DNA of 39,758 bases, from assembly GCA_021770245.1 (NCBI GenBank), contig JAETRI010000031.1, positions 1 to 39,758 on the forward strand, given 5' to 3'. Position 1 is the first letter of the stretch. Every line of letters starts with the position of its first letter. Under the pieces are notes generated by a model. That model had not been told where the DNA came from. It saw only the letters and a list, made by a program, of their open reading frames with translations, and did not search any database. The position numbers and the translations under genes are program-made. This DNA comes from Lachnospiraceae bacterium (lineage in GTDB: Bacteria > Bacillota > Clostridia > Lachnospirales > Lachnospiraceae). This document shows, one piece after another, positions 30,399 to 37,361 of this stretch.

Positions 30399-30480
30399 GC
30401 GGATGAGGGCGCCTCTGGCGCCCTCATCTGCGTCCCCAATGACACATCGCCTTCCGTAAGGGATGCGGCATGGAAGGATA
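30399..30480 (+). repeat. Family 2 element, partial unit
   Basis: A perfect 12-bp GC-rich stem C (GATGAGGGCGCC at 30402–30413 with 30417–30428), then CATCGCCTTCCGTAAGGGATGCGGCATGGAAGGATAA. The end matches the GGCATGAAAGGATTA end of copies III and IV. It lacks stems A and B. Confidence 0.6.
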
Positions 30481-30561
30481 ACATCATGCACAAAAGAATC
30501 AGGAAGCTTTCCGCCATTCTCGGAAGGCCAAACGTGCTTTGCAGCCTGCGGAAGCCGGCAT

Positions 30562-31839
30562 TCAGCGTAGAATAGCTGTGAGAATCCGGGATACATAACA
30601 GCCCAGCTTTTCCTCATCCCGAAAAAACGCCTCATCCGCCATAAGAAAACGTTCTTTCGCCTTTGCGCTTTGGCGGAAAAGAGGGGAAAACATCGATCCC
30701 TCTTTTCCTTTTTCCCTCCCCCTTTCCTCTTGAGCCTGTTCGGGAAGCGGCAGGAATTCCCCGCTCTTTCTGGTATAGCAGGTTTCCGGCGTGGCCGGGA
30801 CCCGATGGGCCTTATCCACGTAGACGGCCACCGATTTATGGATGGCGTTGTCCTCCTCGGGCAGATAGGAATAGTTCTTATAGTCCGGATAGAAATACTT
30901 CAGTTCTCCGGTAAACACAGGAATTTTCAGCATACCCTCCTCCTGCTCGGCCGAAAAAAAGCAGCCGTCTTTGCTGCAGCTGAGGGCAGCGGGAAGGGGG
31001 AGGGGCAGTTTTATACGGACCAGCAGTTCTTTTTGGGGATTTCCCGCATAGTCTGTACCGGGGACAACGGCATAATCCGAGACGGTAAAGGGCAGAACGG
31101 GAGATCGGAGGGAAGGTGCGTCTGCCGGCTTTGGCATCGGCGTATCCGTCTTGCGGCTGCCTGCCCCGGACGGAGCTTTGTCCGGGATTTCCTGCCTGCG
31201 GCCATGGTTTCGGGCGCCCTGTCCCCTTCCCCCTGTAAGAAGCGCCGGATAGGCCAGCATGGGAAGGATGGAGAGCATCCCCCGGATATCGTCCGCGTTA
31301 TGTAAAAGGAGGACCTTTAACAGCCGTTCATCTCCGCTTTCCGTGTAAGTCTGGTACAGCTGGATCAGCTGGCCGCCGTTAAAGGGATCCTTCCGGAAGA
31401 TGCCTAGAAATTCCTCCAGGGTCCTTTGTTTACAGTTCGCAAGCTTCAGAAGGTTTTTCCAGGGAGAGATCTGCCGGTAGATATCGAACTGGTCTGTGTT
31501 CCAAAGCGCGGAGTGCAGGCCGTATTTTTTACATCTGGCCTGAAGAAAAGGGACGTCAAAGGTGGCGCCGTTAAAGTGGACCAACGCGCCGAAGGAGGCG
31601 GCATACCGGGTGAAGGCTTCGAGAACGGCTTCCTCCGCAGCCGTATTTTCTGCGAACCACTGATGCATTACCCAGCTGCCGTTTTCCATCCCGGCGGCAC
31701 CGATCAGATAGACGGAAGCATTCTTTGCGGAAAGGCCGGTGGTCTCGATGTCGAAAAAGAGAAGATCCTCTCTTTTCCCGAAGATGGAGCAGATGATCTC
31801 CTGATATTGTGTTGATAATGGGATTGTTTGTGTTTTCAT
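30562..31839 (-). CDS. RNase H-like (YprB-type) exonuclease domain protein
   Basis: A 425-residue protein. Residues about 20–190 form a ribonuclease H-like / DEDD exonuclease fold: LLFFDIETTGLSAKNASVYLIG (first acidic pair), ALVHFNGATFDVPFLQARC, and LLLHNADDIRGMLSILP with the final Asp. This matches YprB-like proteins that have an RNase_H_2 domain. The C-terminal half from about residue 250 is uncharacterised and contains strand-rich and basic stretches. Function is probably cleavage or proofreading of RNA or DNA ends, not known in detail. It is divergent from rnfC. The start ATG lies only 6 bases after TATAAT, so the transcript may be leaderless. Confidence 0.8.
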   Translation of the reverse strand: MKTQTIPLSTQYQEIICSIFGKREDLLFFDIETTGLSAKNASVYLIGAAGMENGSWVMHQWFAENTAAEEAVLEAFTRYAASFGALVHFNGATFDVPFLQARCKKYGLHSALWNTDQFDIYRQISPWKNLLKLANCKQRTLEEFLGIFRKDPFNGGQLIQLYQTYTESGDERLLKVLLLHNADDIRGMLSILPMLAYPALLTGGRGQGARNHGRRQEIPDKAPSGAGSRKTDTPMPKPADAPSLRSPVLPFTVSDYAVVPGTDYAGNPQKELLVRIKLPLPLPAALSCSKDGCFFSAEQEEGMLKIPVFTGELKYFYPDYKNYSYLPEEDNAIHKSVAVYVDKAHRVPATPETCYTRKSGEFLPLPEQAQEERGREKGKEGSMFSPLFRQSAKAKERFLMADEAFFRDEEKLGCYVSRILTAILR

Positions 31840-31845
31840 ACAAAG

Positions 31846-31854
31846 ATTATACCA
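31846..31854 (-). promoter_or_regulatory. Extended -10 giving a probable leaderless transcript
   Basis: On the minus strand TGGTATAAT lies with its last base 6 bases upstream of ATG 31839. A start point at normal spacing would fall at or next to the A of the ATG. No Shine–Dalgarno lies between. An alternative in-frame ATG at 31857 would lie upstream of the -10. Confidence 0.55.
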
Positions 31855-31857
31855 CAT

Positions 31858-32073
31858 TTGGAAAAATAGTTGTAGAAATTTGTCGCAAATCAGAGTATCA
31901 TAGAGCTATCTGGTTTCCGATCTTTGTACCGGGCGGAAACGGCACTGTTTCCTGCCCTTGGCTGCTGTGGACGCAGAGGAGCCATCCGCACACGGCGCGT
32001 GAATCGGAACAATCGCTCCGGCCTATGGCCGGACAACCTCAGAATGATTAAATTAAAGGGGGGATCTTATTTT
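31858..32073 (+). other. Leader region of the rnf operon
   Basis: Between the divergent nuclease promoter and rnfC. It contains a 7-bp hairpin TCCGGCC/GGCCGGA (32017–32023 with 32027–32033) followed by CAACCTC and the ribosome binding site AAAGGGGGG (near 32055). No promoter meets consensus; TTGTAG or TTGTCG near 31870–31885 are possible -35 elements. I do not recognise a known riboswitch. Confidence 0.4.
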
Positions 32074-33393
32074 ATGGCTAAGGCAAAGTTAACATTCCTG
32101 GGCGGTATCCATCCGTATGACGGGAAAGACCTGTCAAAGGATAAGCCCATGAAGGCTGTCTTACCCAAAGGGGATCTGGTGTATCCTCTGTCTCAGCATA
32201 TCGGAGCCCCGGCAAAACCCATCGTGGCCAAGGGGGACCGGGTCCTGGCAGGTCAGAAGATCGCGGAAGCGGGCGGCTTCGTGTCGGCTGCGGTTTTCTG
32301 CACGGTTTCCGGAACGGTGAAAGCCATTGAGCCGCGCCGCGTGGTTACCGGGGATAACGTGATGAGTATCGTGGTGGAGAACGATAAGCAGTATGAAGAG
32401 GTGGAGTACCCGGCCGTGAAGCCCGTGGAAGAGCTTTCCCGGGAAGAGATCATCGGTCTTATTAAAGAAGCGGGAATCGTCGGCATGGGAGGGGCCGGTT
32501 TTCCCACCCATGTGAAGCTGTCTCCCAAGGAGCCGGATAAAATTGAATATATCATCGCCAACTGCGCGGAGTGCGAGCCCTATCTGACCTCCGACTACAG
32601 GAGGATGATGGAAGAGCCGGAAAAGCTGATCGACGGCCTGAAGGTGATCCTGCAGCTGTTCCCCCAGGCGAAGGGCGTGCTGGCGGTGGAGGATAACAAG
32701 CCGGACTGCATCAAGCTTTTGAAGGAAAAGACGGCCGGGGAATCCCGGATCAGCGTGGCGGCGCTGCGCACCAGGTATCCCCAGGGGTCGGAGCGTCAGC
32801 TCATCTATGCGGTGACGGGACGGGCCATCAATTCGTCCATGCTTCCCGCGGATGCGGGCTGCATCGTGGACAATGTGGACACCATCGTGGCCGTAAACCG
32901 GGCCGTCCGGGAGGGAAAACCCCTGATGAACCGTATCATCACGGTGACCGGCGACTGCATCGCCAGCCCGCAGAATTTCATCGTGCGCATCGGGACCAAT
33001 TACCATGAACTGATCGACGAAGCGGGCGGATTTTCCAAGGAGCCCGTGCGGATTATCTCCGGCGGGCCGATGATGGGCTTCGGTATTTTCGATTTGGATG
33101 TGCCCACCACCAAGACGGCTTCGGCCCTTCTGTGCCTGTCTACGGACGAGGTGGGGGAACCTTCTGCCTGTATCAACTGCGGACGGTGTGTGGAGGCCTG
33201 TCCCTCCAGGCTGGTGCCCACGCTGCTGGCCGTTTATTCGGATCATCACGATATGGAGGCCTTTGAGAAGCACGAGGGGATGGAATGTGTGGAATGCGGC
33301 TGCTGCAGCTATGTCTGCCCGGCCAAACGGCAGCTCACCCAGTCCATTAAATCCATGCGTAAGATGATTCTGGCGGAAAGAAAAAAGAAATAG
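32074..33393 (+). CDS. rnfC: Rnf complex subunit RnfC
   Basis: A 439-residue peripheral subunit of the ferredoxin:NAD+ oxidoreductase (Rnf). It is expected to bind NADH and FMN and carry two [4Fe-4S] clusters. Seen are IHPYDGKDLSKDKP at the N-terminus, the GMGGAGFPTHVKLSP flavin/NAD motif near residues 140–155, NCAECEPYL near 175, and the cluster motifs CINCGRCVEACP and CVECGCCSYVCP. The start at 32074 has a G-rich ribosome binding site; upstream in-frame codons from 31924 are part of the leader. It opens the operon rnfCDGEAB, in the standard clostridial order. Confidence 0.96.
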   Translation: MAKAKLTFLGGIHPYDGKDLSKDKPMKAVLPKGDLVYPLSQHIGAPAKPIVAKGDRVLAGQKIAEAGGFVSAAVFCTVSGTVKAIEPRRVVTGDNVMSIVVENDKQYEEVEYPAVKPVEELSREEIIGLIKEAGIVGMGGAGFPTHVKLSPKEPDKIEYIIANCAECEPYLTSDYRRMMEEPEKLIDGLKVILQLFPQAKGVLAVEDNKPDCIKLLKEKTAGESRISVAALRTRYPQGSERQLIYAVTGRAINSSMLPADAGCIVDNVDTIVAVNRAVREGKPLMNRIITVTGDCIASPQNFIVRIGTNYHELIDEAGGFSKEPVRIISGGPMMGFGIFDLDVPTTKTASALLCLSTDEVGEPSACINCGRCVEACPSRLVPTLLAVYSDHHDMEAFEKHEGMECVECGCCSYVCPAKRQLTQSIKSMRKMILAERKKK

Positions 33394-33406
33394 GGGGATA
33401 AGAGCA

Positions 33407-34339
33407 ATGAGCGATTTGATGAAAGTATCATCCAATCCGCATATCCGGTCGAAGGCTTCCACTGACCGGATCATGCTGACGGTAATAGTTGCCCTGCTTC
33501 CTGCGAGCATTTTCGGAATCTGGAATTTCGGGATCCGGGCGGCGATGATCATAGCGGTGACGGTGGCATCCACGGTGTTAACGGAGCTTGCCTATGAGAA
33601 GCTGACGAAGAAAAAAGTAACGGTAGGGGATCTCTCCGCCGTTGTGACGGGACTTTTGCTGGCGCTGAACCTTCCGGTCAGCGTGCCCTGGTGGGTAGGC
33701 GTAATCGGCGGCGTCTTTGCCATCCTGGTGGTCAAGATGCTTTTCGGCGGCCTGGGGCAGAATTTCATGAACCCTGCCCTGGGAGCGAGGTGTTTCCTCC
33801 TCATTTCCTTCACTTCCCTGATGACCAATTTCGACTGCGATGCCTATACGGGGGCGACGCCTCTGGCAGCATTGAAGGCAGGAGAGCCGGTGAACGTGCT
33901 GGATATGGTGATCGGCCGGACGGCGGGCACCATCGGCGAGACTTCCATGCTGTGCATCGTGCTGGGCGCGTGCATCCTGATCTGGTTTGAGATCATCGAC
34001 CTGCGGATTCCGGGCACCTATATCGTGACCTTTGTGATTTTCCTGGTGCTGTTCGGCGGACATGGGGTGGACAGATACTTTATCTCGGCCCATCTTTCCG
34101 GCGGCGGGCTGATGCTGGGAGCGTTTTTCATGGCAACGGATTATGTGACCAGGCCGGTGACGAAGAAAGGGCAGTATCTCTTCGGCGCGTTCCTGGGAAT
34201 CATGACGGGAATCTTCCGCGTGTTCGGAGCGGGTGCGGAGGGCGTTTCCTATGCCATCATACTGGGTAACCTCCTGGTGCCCCTGATGGAGAAGGTCACC
34301 CTTCCCAAGGCATTCGGGAAAGGAGGGGAGCGCGCATGA
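33407..34339 (+). CDS. rnfD: Rnf complex subunit RnfD
   Basis: A 310-residue polytopic membrane subunit with a covalently attached FMN. The flavinylation motif DAYTGATP puts FMN on Thr151. Hydrophobic spans are many (RIMLTVIVALLPASIFGIWNF, AAMIIAVTVASTVL and so on). FGGLGQNFMNPALGARCFLL and GGHGVDRYF…SGGGLMLGAFFMATDYVTRPV are typical. It starts 13 bases after rnfC and ends overlapping rnfG by 4 bases (ATGA). ApbE is presumed to load FMN. Confidence 0.96.
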   Translation: MSDLMKVSSNPHIRSKASTDRIMLTVIVALLPASIFGIWNFGIRAAMIIAVTVASTVLTELAYEKLTKKKVTVGDLSAVVTGLLLALNLPVSVPWWVGVIGGVFAILVVKMLFGGLGQNFMNPALGARCFLLISFTSLMTNFDCDAYTGATPLAALKAGEPVNVLDMVIGRTAGTIGETSMLCIVLGACILIWFEIIDLRIPGTYIVTFVIFLVLFGGHGVDRYFISAHLSGGGLMLGAFFMATDYVTRPVTKKGQYLFGAFLGIMTGIFRVFGAGAEGVSYAIILGNLLVPLMEKVTLPKAFGKGGERA

Positions 34340-34953
34340 AAAGTATGATGAAGGATGCGGGGATCCTCTTTCTGATTACGCTGATCGCCGGCCTGGTGCT
34401 GGGCGGCGTCTATCAGCTGACAAAGGATCCGATCGCGCAGCAGGAGGAACGGACGAAAACCCTGGCAAGGCAGGAGGTATTTGCGGATGCGCAGCAGTTC
34501 GTGGAGCCGGGCGGCTTTTCGGAAGAGGCGGCACAGGCAGTGCTTTCGGAAGGCGGTTTTGATGCCAGCATAAACGAATGCGTGATGGCCTGCGACGGCA
34601 GCGGAAACGGATTGGGATATGTGATCACCGTTACCACCCACGAGGGTTACGGCGGCGATATCCGGTTTGCCATCGGCGTGCGTAACGACGGGACTCTGAA
34701 CGGGATGTCCATTCTTTCCATCGCAGAAACCGCCGGCCTGGGCATGCGGGCCGAGGAGGTTCTAAAGCCCCAGTTTGCGGATAAAAATGTGGAGAGTTTT
34801 GTCTATACCAAGACGGGTGCGGCGGCGGAGAACGAGATCGACGCCATCAGCAGCGCCACCGTTACCACCAACGCGGTGACGAACGGCGTGAATGCGGGGC
34901 TGTATTATTTCAGGACGCAGCTTCGGACGGAAGGGGGGAGCATGAATGAATAA
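34336..34953 (+). CDS. rnfG: Rnf complex subunit RnfG
   Basis: A 205-residue subunit with one N-terminal span (residues about 6–27) and an extracytoplasmic FMN-binding domain. The C-terminal flavinylation motif DAISSATVTT predicts FMN on Thr177 (form D-x2-S-S-A-T-x-T, in place of the more common SGAT). GYVITVTTHEGYGGDIRFAIGV and LNGMSILSIAETAGLG also match RnfG/NqrC. The start overlaps rnfD, and the end overlaps rnfE by 8 bases. Confidence 0.95.
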   Translation: MKSMMKDAGILFLITLIAGLVLGGVYQLTKDPIAQQEERTKTLARQEVFADAQQFVEPGGFSEEAAQAVLSEGGFDASINECVMACDGSGNGLGYVITVTTHEGYGGDIRFAIGVRNDGTLNGMSILSIAETAGLGMRAEEVLKPQFADKNVESFVYTKTGAAAENEIDAISSATVTTNAVTNGVNAGLYYFRTQLRTEGGSMNE

Positions 34954-35671
34954 AGTGACGGAACGCCTGTACAACGGCATTATCAAAGAGAATCCCACCT
35001 TTGTGCTCACGCTGGGCATGTGTCCCACTCTGGCGGTTACCACCTCGGCCGTGAACGGGCTGGGCATGGGGCTTTCCACAACGGTGGTGCTGGCACTGAG
35101 CAACCTGATGATCTCCGCCCTGCGTAAGATCATCCCCGATAAGGTGAGAATCCCGGCGTTCATCGTGGTGGTAGCCAGTTTCGTGACGGTGGTGGAACTG
35201 CTCATGAAGGCTTATGTGACTTCCCTGTATGCGGCATTGGGGATCTATATTCCTCTGATCGTGGTAAACTGTATCATCCTGGGGCGTGCGGAAAGCTATG
35301 CTTCCAAGAATCCGCCTATTCCGTCCCTGTTCGACGGGATCGGCATGGGGTTGGGTTTCTCCTTTGCCTTAACCTGCATCGGTGCGGTGCGTGAGCTCCT
35401 GGGAGCGGGAGAGGTATTCGGATTCCATATCATGCCAGCCTCCTATGTGCCCATGAGCATCTTCGTCATGGCTCCCGGCGCGTTCTTCGTGCTGTCGGCT
35501 CTGACTGCGGTACAGAACAAAATCAAGATCAATGGGGAAAAGAAGGGAAAGGATATGTCTAAAATCCAGTCCGGCTGCAGTTCGGACTGCATGTCCTGTT
35601 CGGATTCCGGCTGCTCCCGTCGTTTTTATGACGACAAGGCACAGGATGCGAAAGGGGAGGAGGTAAAGTAA
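34946..35671 (+). CDS. rnfE: Rnf complex subunit RnfE with cysteine-rich C-terminal tail
   Basis: A 241-residue membrane subunit. NPTFVLTLGMCPTLAVTTSAVNGLGMG and GIYIPLIVVNCIILGRAESYASKNP are RnfE family motifs. After the last span and AVQNKIKINGE comes a hydrophilic tail of about 40 residues with CSSDCMSCSDSGC (Cys spacing C-x3-C-x2-C-x4-C). This tail is longer than in standard RnfE and might bind a metal or an Fe–S cluster, or be a redox-active or structural appendage. Start is coupled to rnfG. The rnfA start codon follows its stop immediately. Confidence 0.94.
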   Translation: MNKVTERLYNGIIKENPTFVLTLGMCPTLAVTTSAVNGLGMGLSTTVVLALSNLMISALRKIIPDKVRIPAFIVVVASFVTVVELLMKAYVTSLYAALGIYIPLIVVNCIILGRAESYASKNPPIPSLFDGIGMGLGFSFALTCIGAVRELLGAGEVFGFHIMPASYVPMSIFVMAPGAFFVLSALTAVQNKIKINGEKKGKDMSKIQSGCSSDCMSCSDSGCSRRFYDDKAQDAKGEEVK

Positions 35672-36259
35672 ATGTTGGCACAGATGAGAGATCTGCTCCT
35701 TATATTAATCGGTTCGTCTCTGGTGAGCAACGTGGTACTGAGCCAGTTCCTGGGCCTGTGTCCCTTCCTTGGCGTGTCCAAGAAGGTGGAAACGGCGGCC
35801 GGCATGGGGACGGCGGTAATCTTCGTCATCACCCTTTCCAGCGCGGTGGCGGGCGTGATTTACAAGTTTGTTTTAACGCCTCTGCACATCACCTATCTGC
35901 AGACCATCGTATTTATCCTGGTGATCGCGGCGCTGGTGCAGTTCGTGGAAATGTTCTTAAAGAAATATATGGTGTCTCTGTATGAAGCGTTGGGCGTGTA
36001 TCTTCCGCTGATCACCACCAACTGCGCGGTGCTGGGCGTGGCCCTCACCAATGTGCAGAAGGATTACGGGATCTTCACGGGAACGGTGAACGGTTTTGCC
36101 ACGGCCGTGGGCTTTACCATTGCTATCGTGATTCTGGCAGGCCTGCGCGAGAAGATGGCATATAACGACGTACCGGAATCCTTCAGGGGAATGCCCATCG
36201 TCCTGATCACAGCGGGACTGATGGCGATTGCCTTCTGCGGCTTCTCCGGATTACTCTAG
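35672..36259 (+). CDS. rnfA: Rnf complex subunit RnfA
   Basis: A 195-residue membrane subunit paired with RnfE; the two are inverted homologues and together hold a buried [2Fe-2S] cluster in this complex family. SSLVSNVVLSQFLGLCPFLGVSKK and YEALGVYLPLITTNCAVLGVAL carry the conserved cysteines. Six spans are expected. ATG at 35672 follows GGGAGGAGG. It begins directly after the rnfE stop codon. Confidence 0.95.
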   Translation: MLAQMRDLLLILIGSSLVSNVVLSQFLGLCPFLGVSKKVETAAGMGTAVIFVITLSSAVAGVIYKFVLTPLHITYLQTIVFILVIAALVQFVEMFLKKYMVSLYEALGVYLPLITTNCAVLGVALTNVQKDYGIFTGTVNGFATAVGFTIAIVILAGLREKMAYNDVPESFRGMPIVLITAGLMAIAFCGFSGLL

Positions 36260-36271
36260 GAGGTGGGCGTG

Positions 36272-37087
36272 ATGAGTGGTATATTGATCGCAACTGCAAT
36301 CGTGGGCGGCGTGGGTTTGTTCATCGGCCTCTTCCTGGGAGGCGCCGCCATCGTGTTTAAAGTAGAGGTAAACGAAAAGGAGGAAGCCGTCCTGGCCGCG
36401 CTTCCCGGCAATAACTGCGGCGGCTGCGGTTTTCCCGGCTGCGCGGGCCTGGCCGCTGCCATAGCGGCAGGGGAAGCGCCCGTGAACCAGTGCCCGGTGG
36501 GCGGTGAAGAGGTGGGGAAGAAAATCGCCGAAATCATGGGCGTGGAAGCGGAGAGCGGAGAAAGAAAGGTCGCTTTCGTCCAGTGTCAGGGAACCCGCGA
36601 TAAGATCAAGCTGGATTATGAGTATGTGGGACTCCAGGACTGCCGGATGCTGGCTTTCGTGCCCAACGGGGGAGCCAAATCCTGTAATTTCGGATGCCTG
36701 GGTTACGGAAGCTGCGTGGAGGCCTGCCCCTTTGACGCCATCCATATTTTCAACGGCGTGGCCCGGGTGGATAAGGAGGCCTGTAAGGCCTGCGGAAAAT
36801 GTATTTCCGTCTGCCCGAAGAACCTGATCACCCTGGTACCCTATTCGGCGAAATACGCGGTGGCCTGCAGCTCCGGGAGCAAAGGCCCCGTTACCATGAA
36901 GGACTGCCGGGCAGGCTGTATCGGCTGCGGCATCTGTATGAAGAATTGTCCCTCCGGCGCCATTAAGGTGGAGAATTTCAACGCCACCATTGACCAGGAG
37001 AAATGTACGGGCTGCGGTATCTGCGCGGAGAAGTGTCCGAAGAAGGTGATCATTGTGCCGAACGGGAAGGCAGTGATCGAAGGATAG
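36272..37087 (+). CDS. rnfB: Rnf complex subunit RnfB
   Basis: A 271-residue ferredoxin-type subunit that accepts electrons from reduced ferredoxin. One N-terminal span (residues about 3–27) anchors it. NNCGGCGFPGCAGLAAAI is the RnfB [4Fe-4S] motif. The C-terminal region has several ferredoxin motifs: CLGYGSCVEACPFDAI, CKACGKCISVCPKNLI, CIGCGICMKNCPSGAI and CTGCGICAEKCPKKVI, indicating multiple [4Fe-4S] clusters. ATG at 36272 lies 8 bases after TAGGAGG; a GTG at 36263 is in frame but overlaps that site. It closes the operon. Confidence 0.96.
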   Translation: MSGILIATAIVGGVGLFIGLFLGGAAIVFKVEVNEKEEAVLAALPGNNCGGCGFPGCAGLAAAIAAGEAPVNQCPVGGEEVGKKIAEIMGVEAESGERKVAFVQCQGTRDKIKLDYEYVGLQDCRMLAFVPNGGAKSCNFGCLGYGSCVEACPFDAIHIFNGVARVDKEACKACGKCISVCPKNLITLVPYSAKYAVACSSGSKGPVTMKDCRAGCIGCGICMKNCPSGAIKVENFNATIDQEKCTGCGICAEKCPKKVIIVPNGKAVIEG

Positions 37088-37094
37088 GATGAAT

Positions 37095-37217
37095 GCCCGG
37101 TTGAAAAAAGGCCTGACGGCCTTTTTTCAACCGGGCAATTTGTGCCGGAGCGTCACAAATTGCTATGATGGCAGACGAGAATTCGCCTCGTCGCGAAAAC
37201 GCTCCGGAATGCGAGGT
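37095..37217 (+). repeat. Family 2 element, copy I (pseudoknot-forming)
   Basis: Stem A: perfect 19-bp hairpin 37095–37113 with 37118–37136, loop TGAC. Stem B: CAATTTGTG (37136–37144) with CACAAATTG (37154–37162), loop CCGGAGCGT (37145–37153). Stem C: GACGAG (37174–37179) with CTCGTC (37187–37192). The segment ACGCTCCGG (37199–37207) is the exact complement of loop B. It ends in AATGCGAGGTTAG. Stem A could also act as the rnf terminator. Confidence 0.8.
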
Positions 37218-37219
37218 TA

Positions 37220-37358
37220 GTGTGAAAAATAAGCCTGATGGCTTATTTTTCACACGGCTATTTGCGCCGGAGCGTCGCAAATAGCTATGATGGCAGATGA
37301 GAATTCGCATACGCGAATTCTCATCGCCTCGTCGCGTAAACGCTCCGGAATGGAGGTT
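37220..37358 (+). repeat. Family 2 element, copy II (pseudoknot-forming, before the aldo/keto reductase)
   Basis: Stem A: 16-bp hairpin 37220–37235 with 37240–37255, loop TGAT. Stem B: GCTATTTGCG (37257–37266) with CGCAAATAGC (37276–37285), loop CCGGAGCGT (37267–37275). Stem C: GATGAGAATTCGC (37296–37308) with 37313–37325. ACGCTCCGG (37340–37348) complements loop B and ends 3 bases before GGAGG (37352–37356), the ribosome binding site of ATG 37362. Stems A, B and C differ in bases from copy I but keep pairing. Confidence 0.8.
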
Positions 37359-37361
37359 AAT

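Larger units (their letters stand above)
30241..30561. other. Intergenic stretch filled with family 2 palindromic elements
   Basis: It contains family 2 copy III (30248–30376) and a further partial unit (30399–30480). After them is only a 29-codon frame (30486–30575) that runs into the 3' end of the convergent nuclease gene. No convincing terminator with a T-tract was found. Confidence 0.6.

Noticed and set aside
30486-30575. 29-codon frame after the partial family 2 unit, preceded by GGAAGGAT
   Set aside because: It is short, basic, and runs into the 3' end of the convergent nuclease gene. It might be translated, but nothing besides the ribosome binding site supports it.
31858-32073. Known riboswitch upstream of rnfC
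   Set aside because: Only a 7-bp hairpin is visible and I could not match any known riboswitch consensus.
32161-33573. 470-codon minus-strand frame under rnfC
   Set aside because: Antisense to rnfC with His/Arg/Gly-rich composition. The RnfC cluster motifs on the plus strand are decisive.
37089-37220. 43-codon frame spanning family 2 copy I
   Set aside because: It consists wholly of repeat sequence starting right after the rnfB stop. There is no ribosome binding site, so I treat it as repeat-derived.
37095-37358. Known self-cleaving ribozyme (hammerhead, twister, pistol)
   Set aside because: CCTGATGG resembles part of a hammerhead core, but CUGAUGA and GAAA boxes in the right order are missing, and I could not match the twister or pistol patterns.
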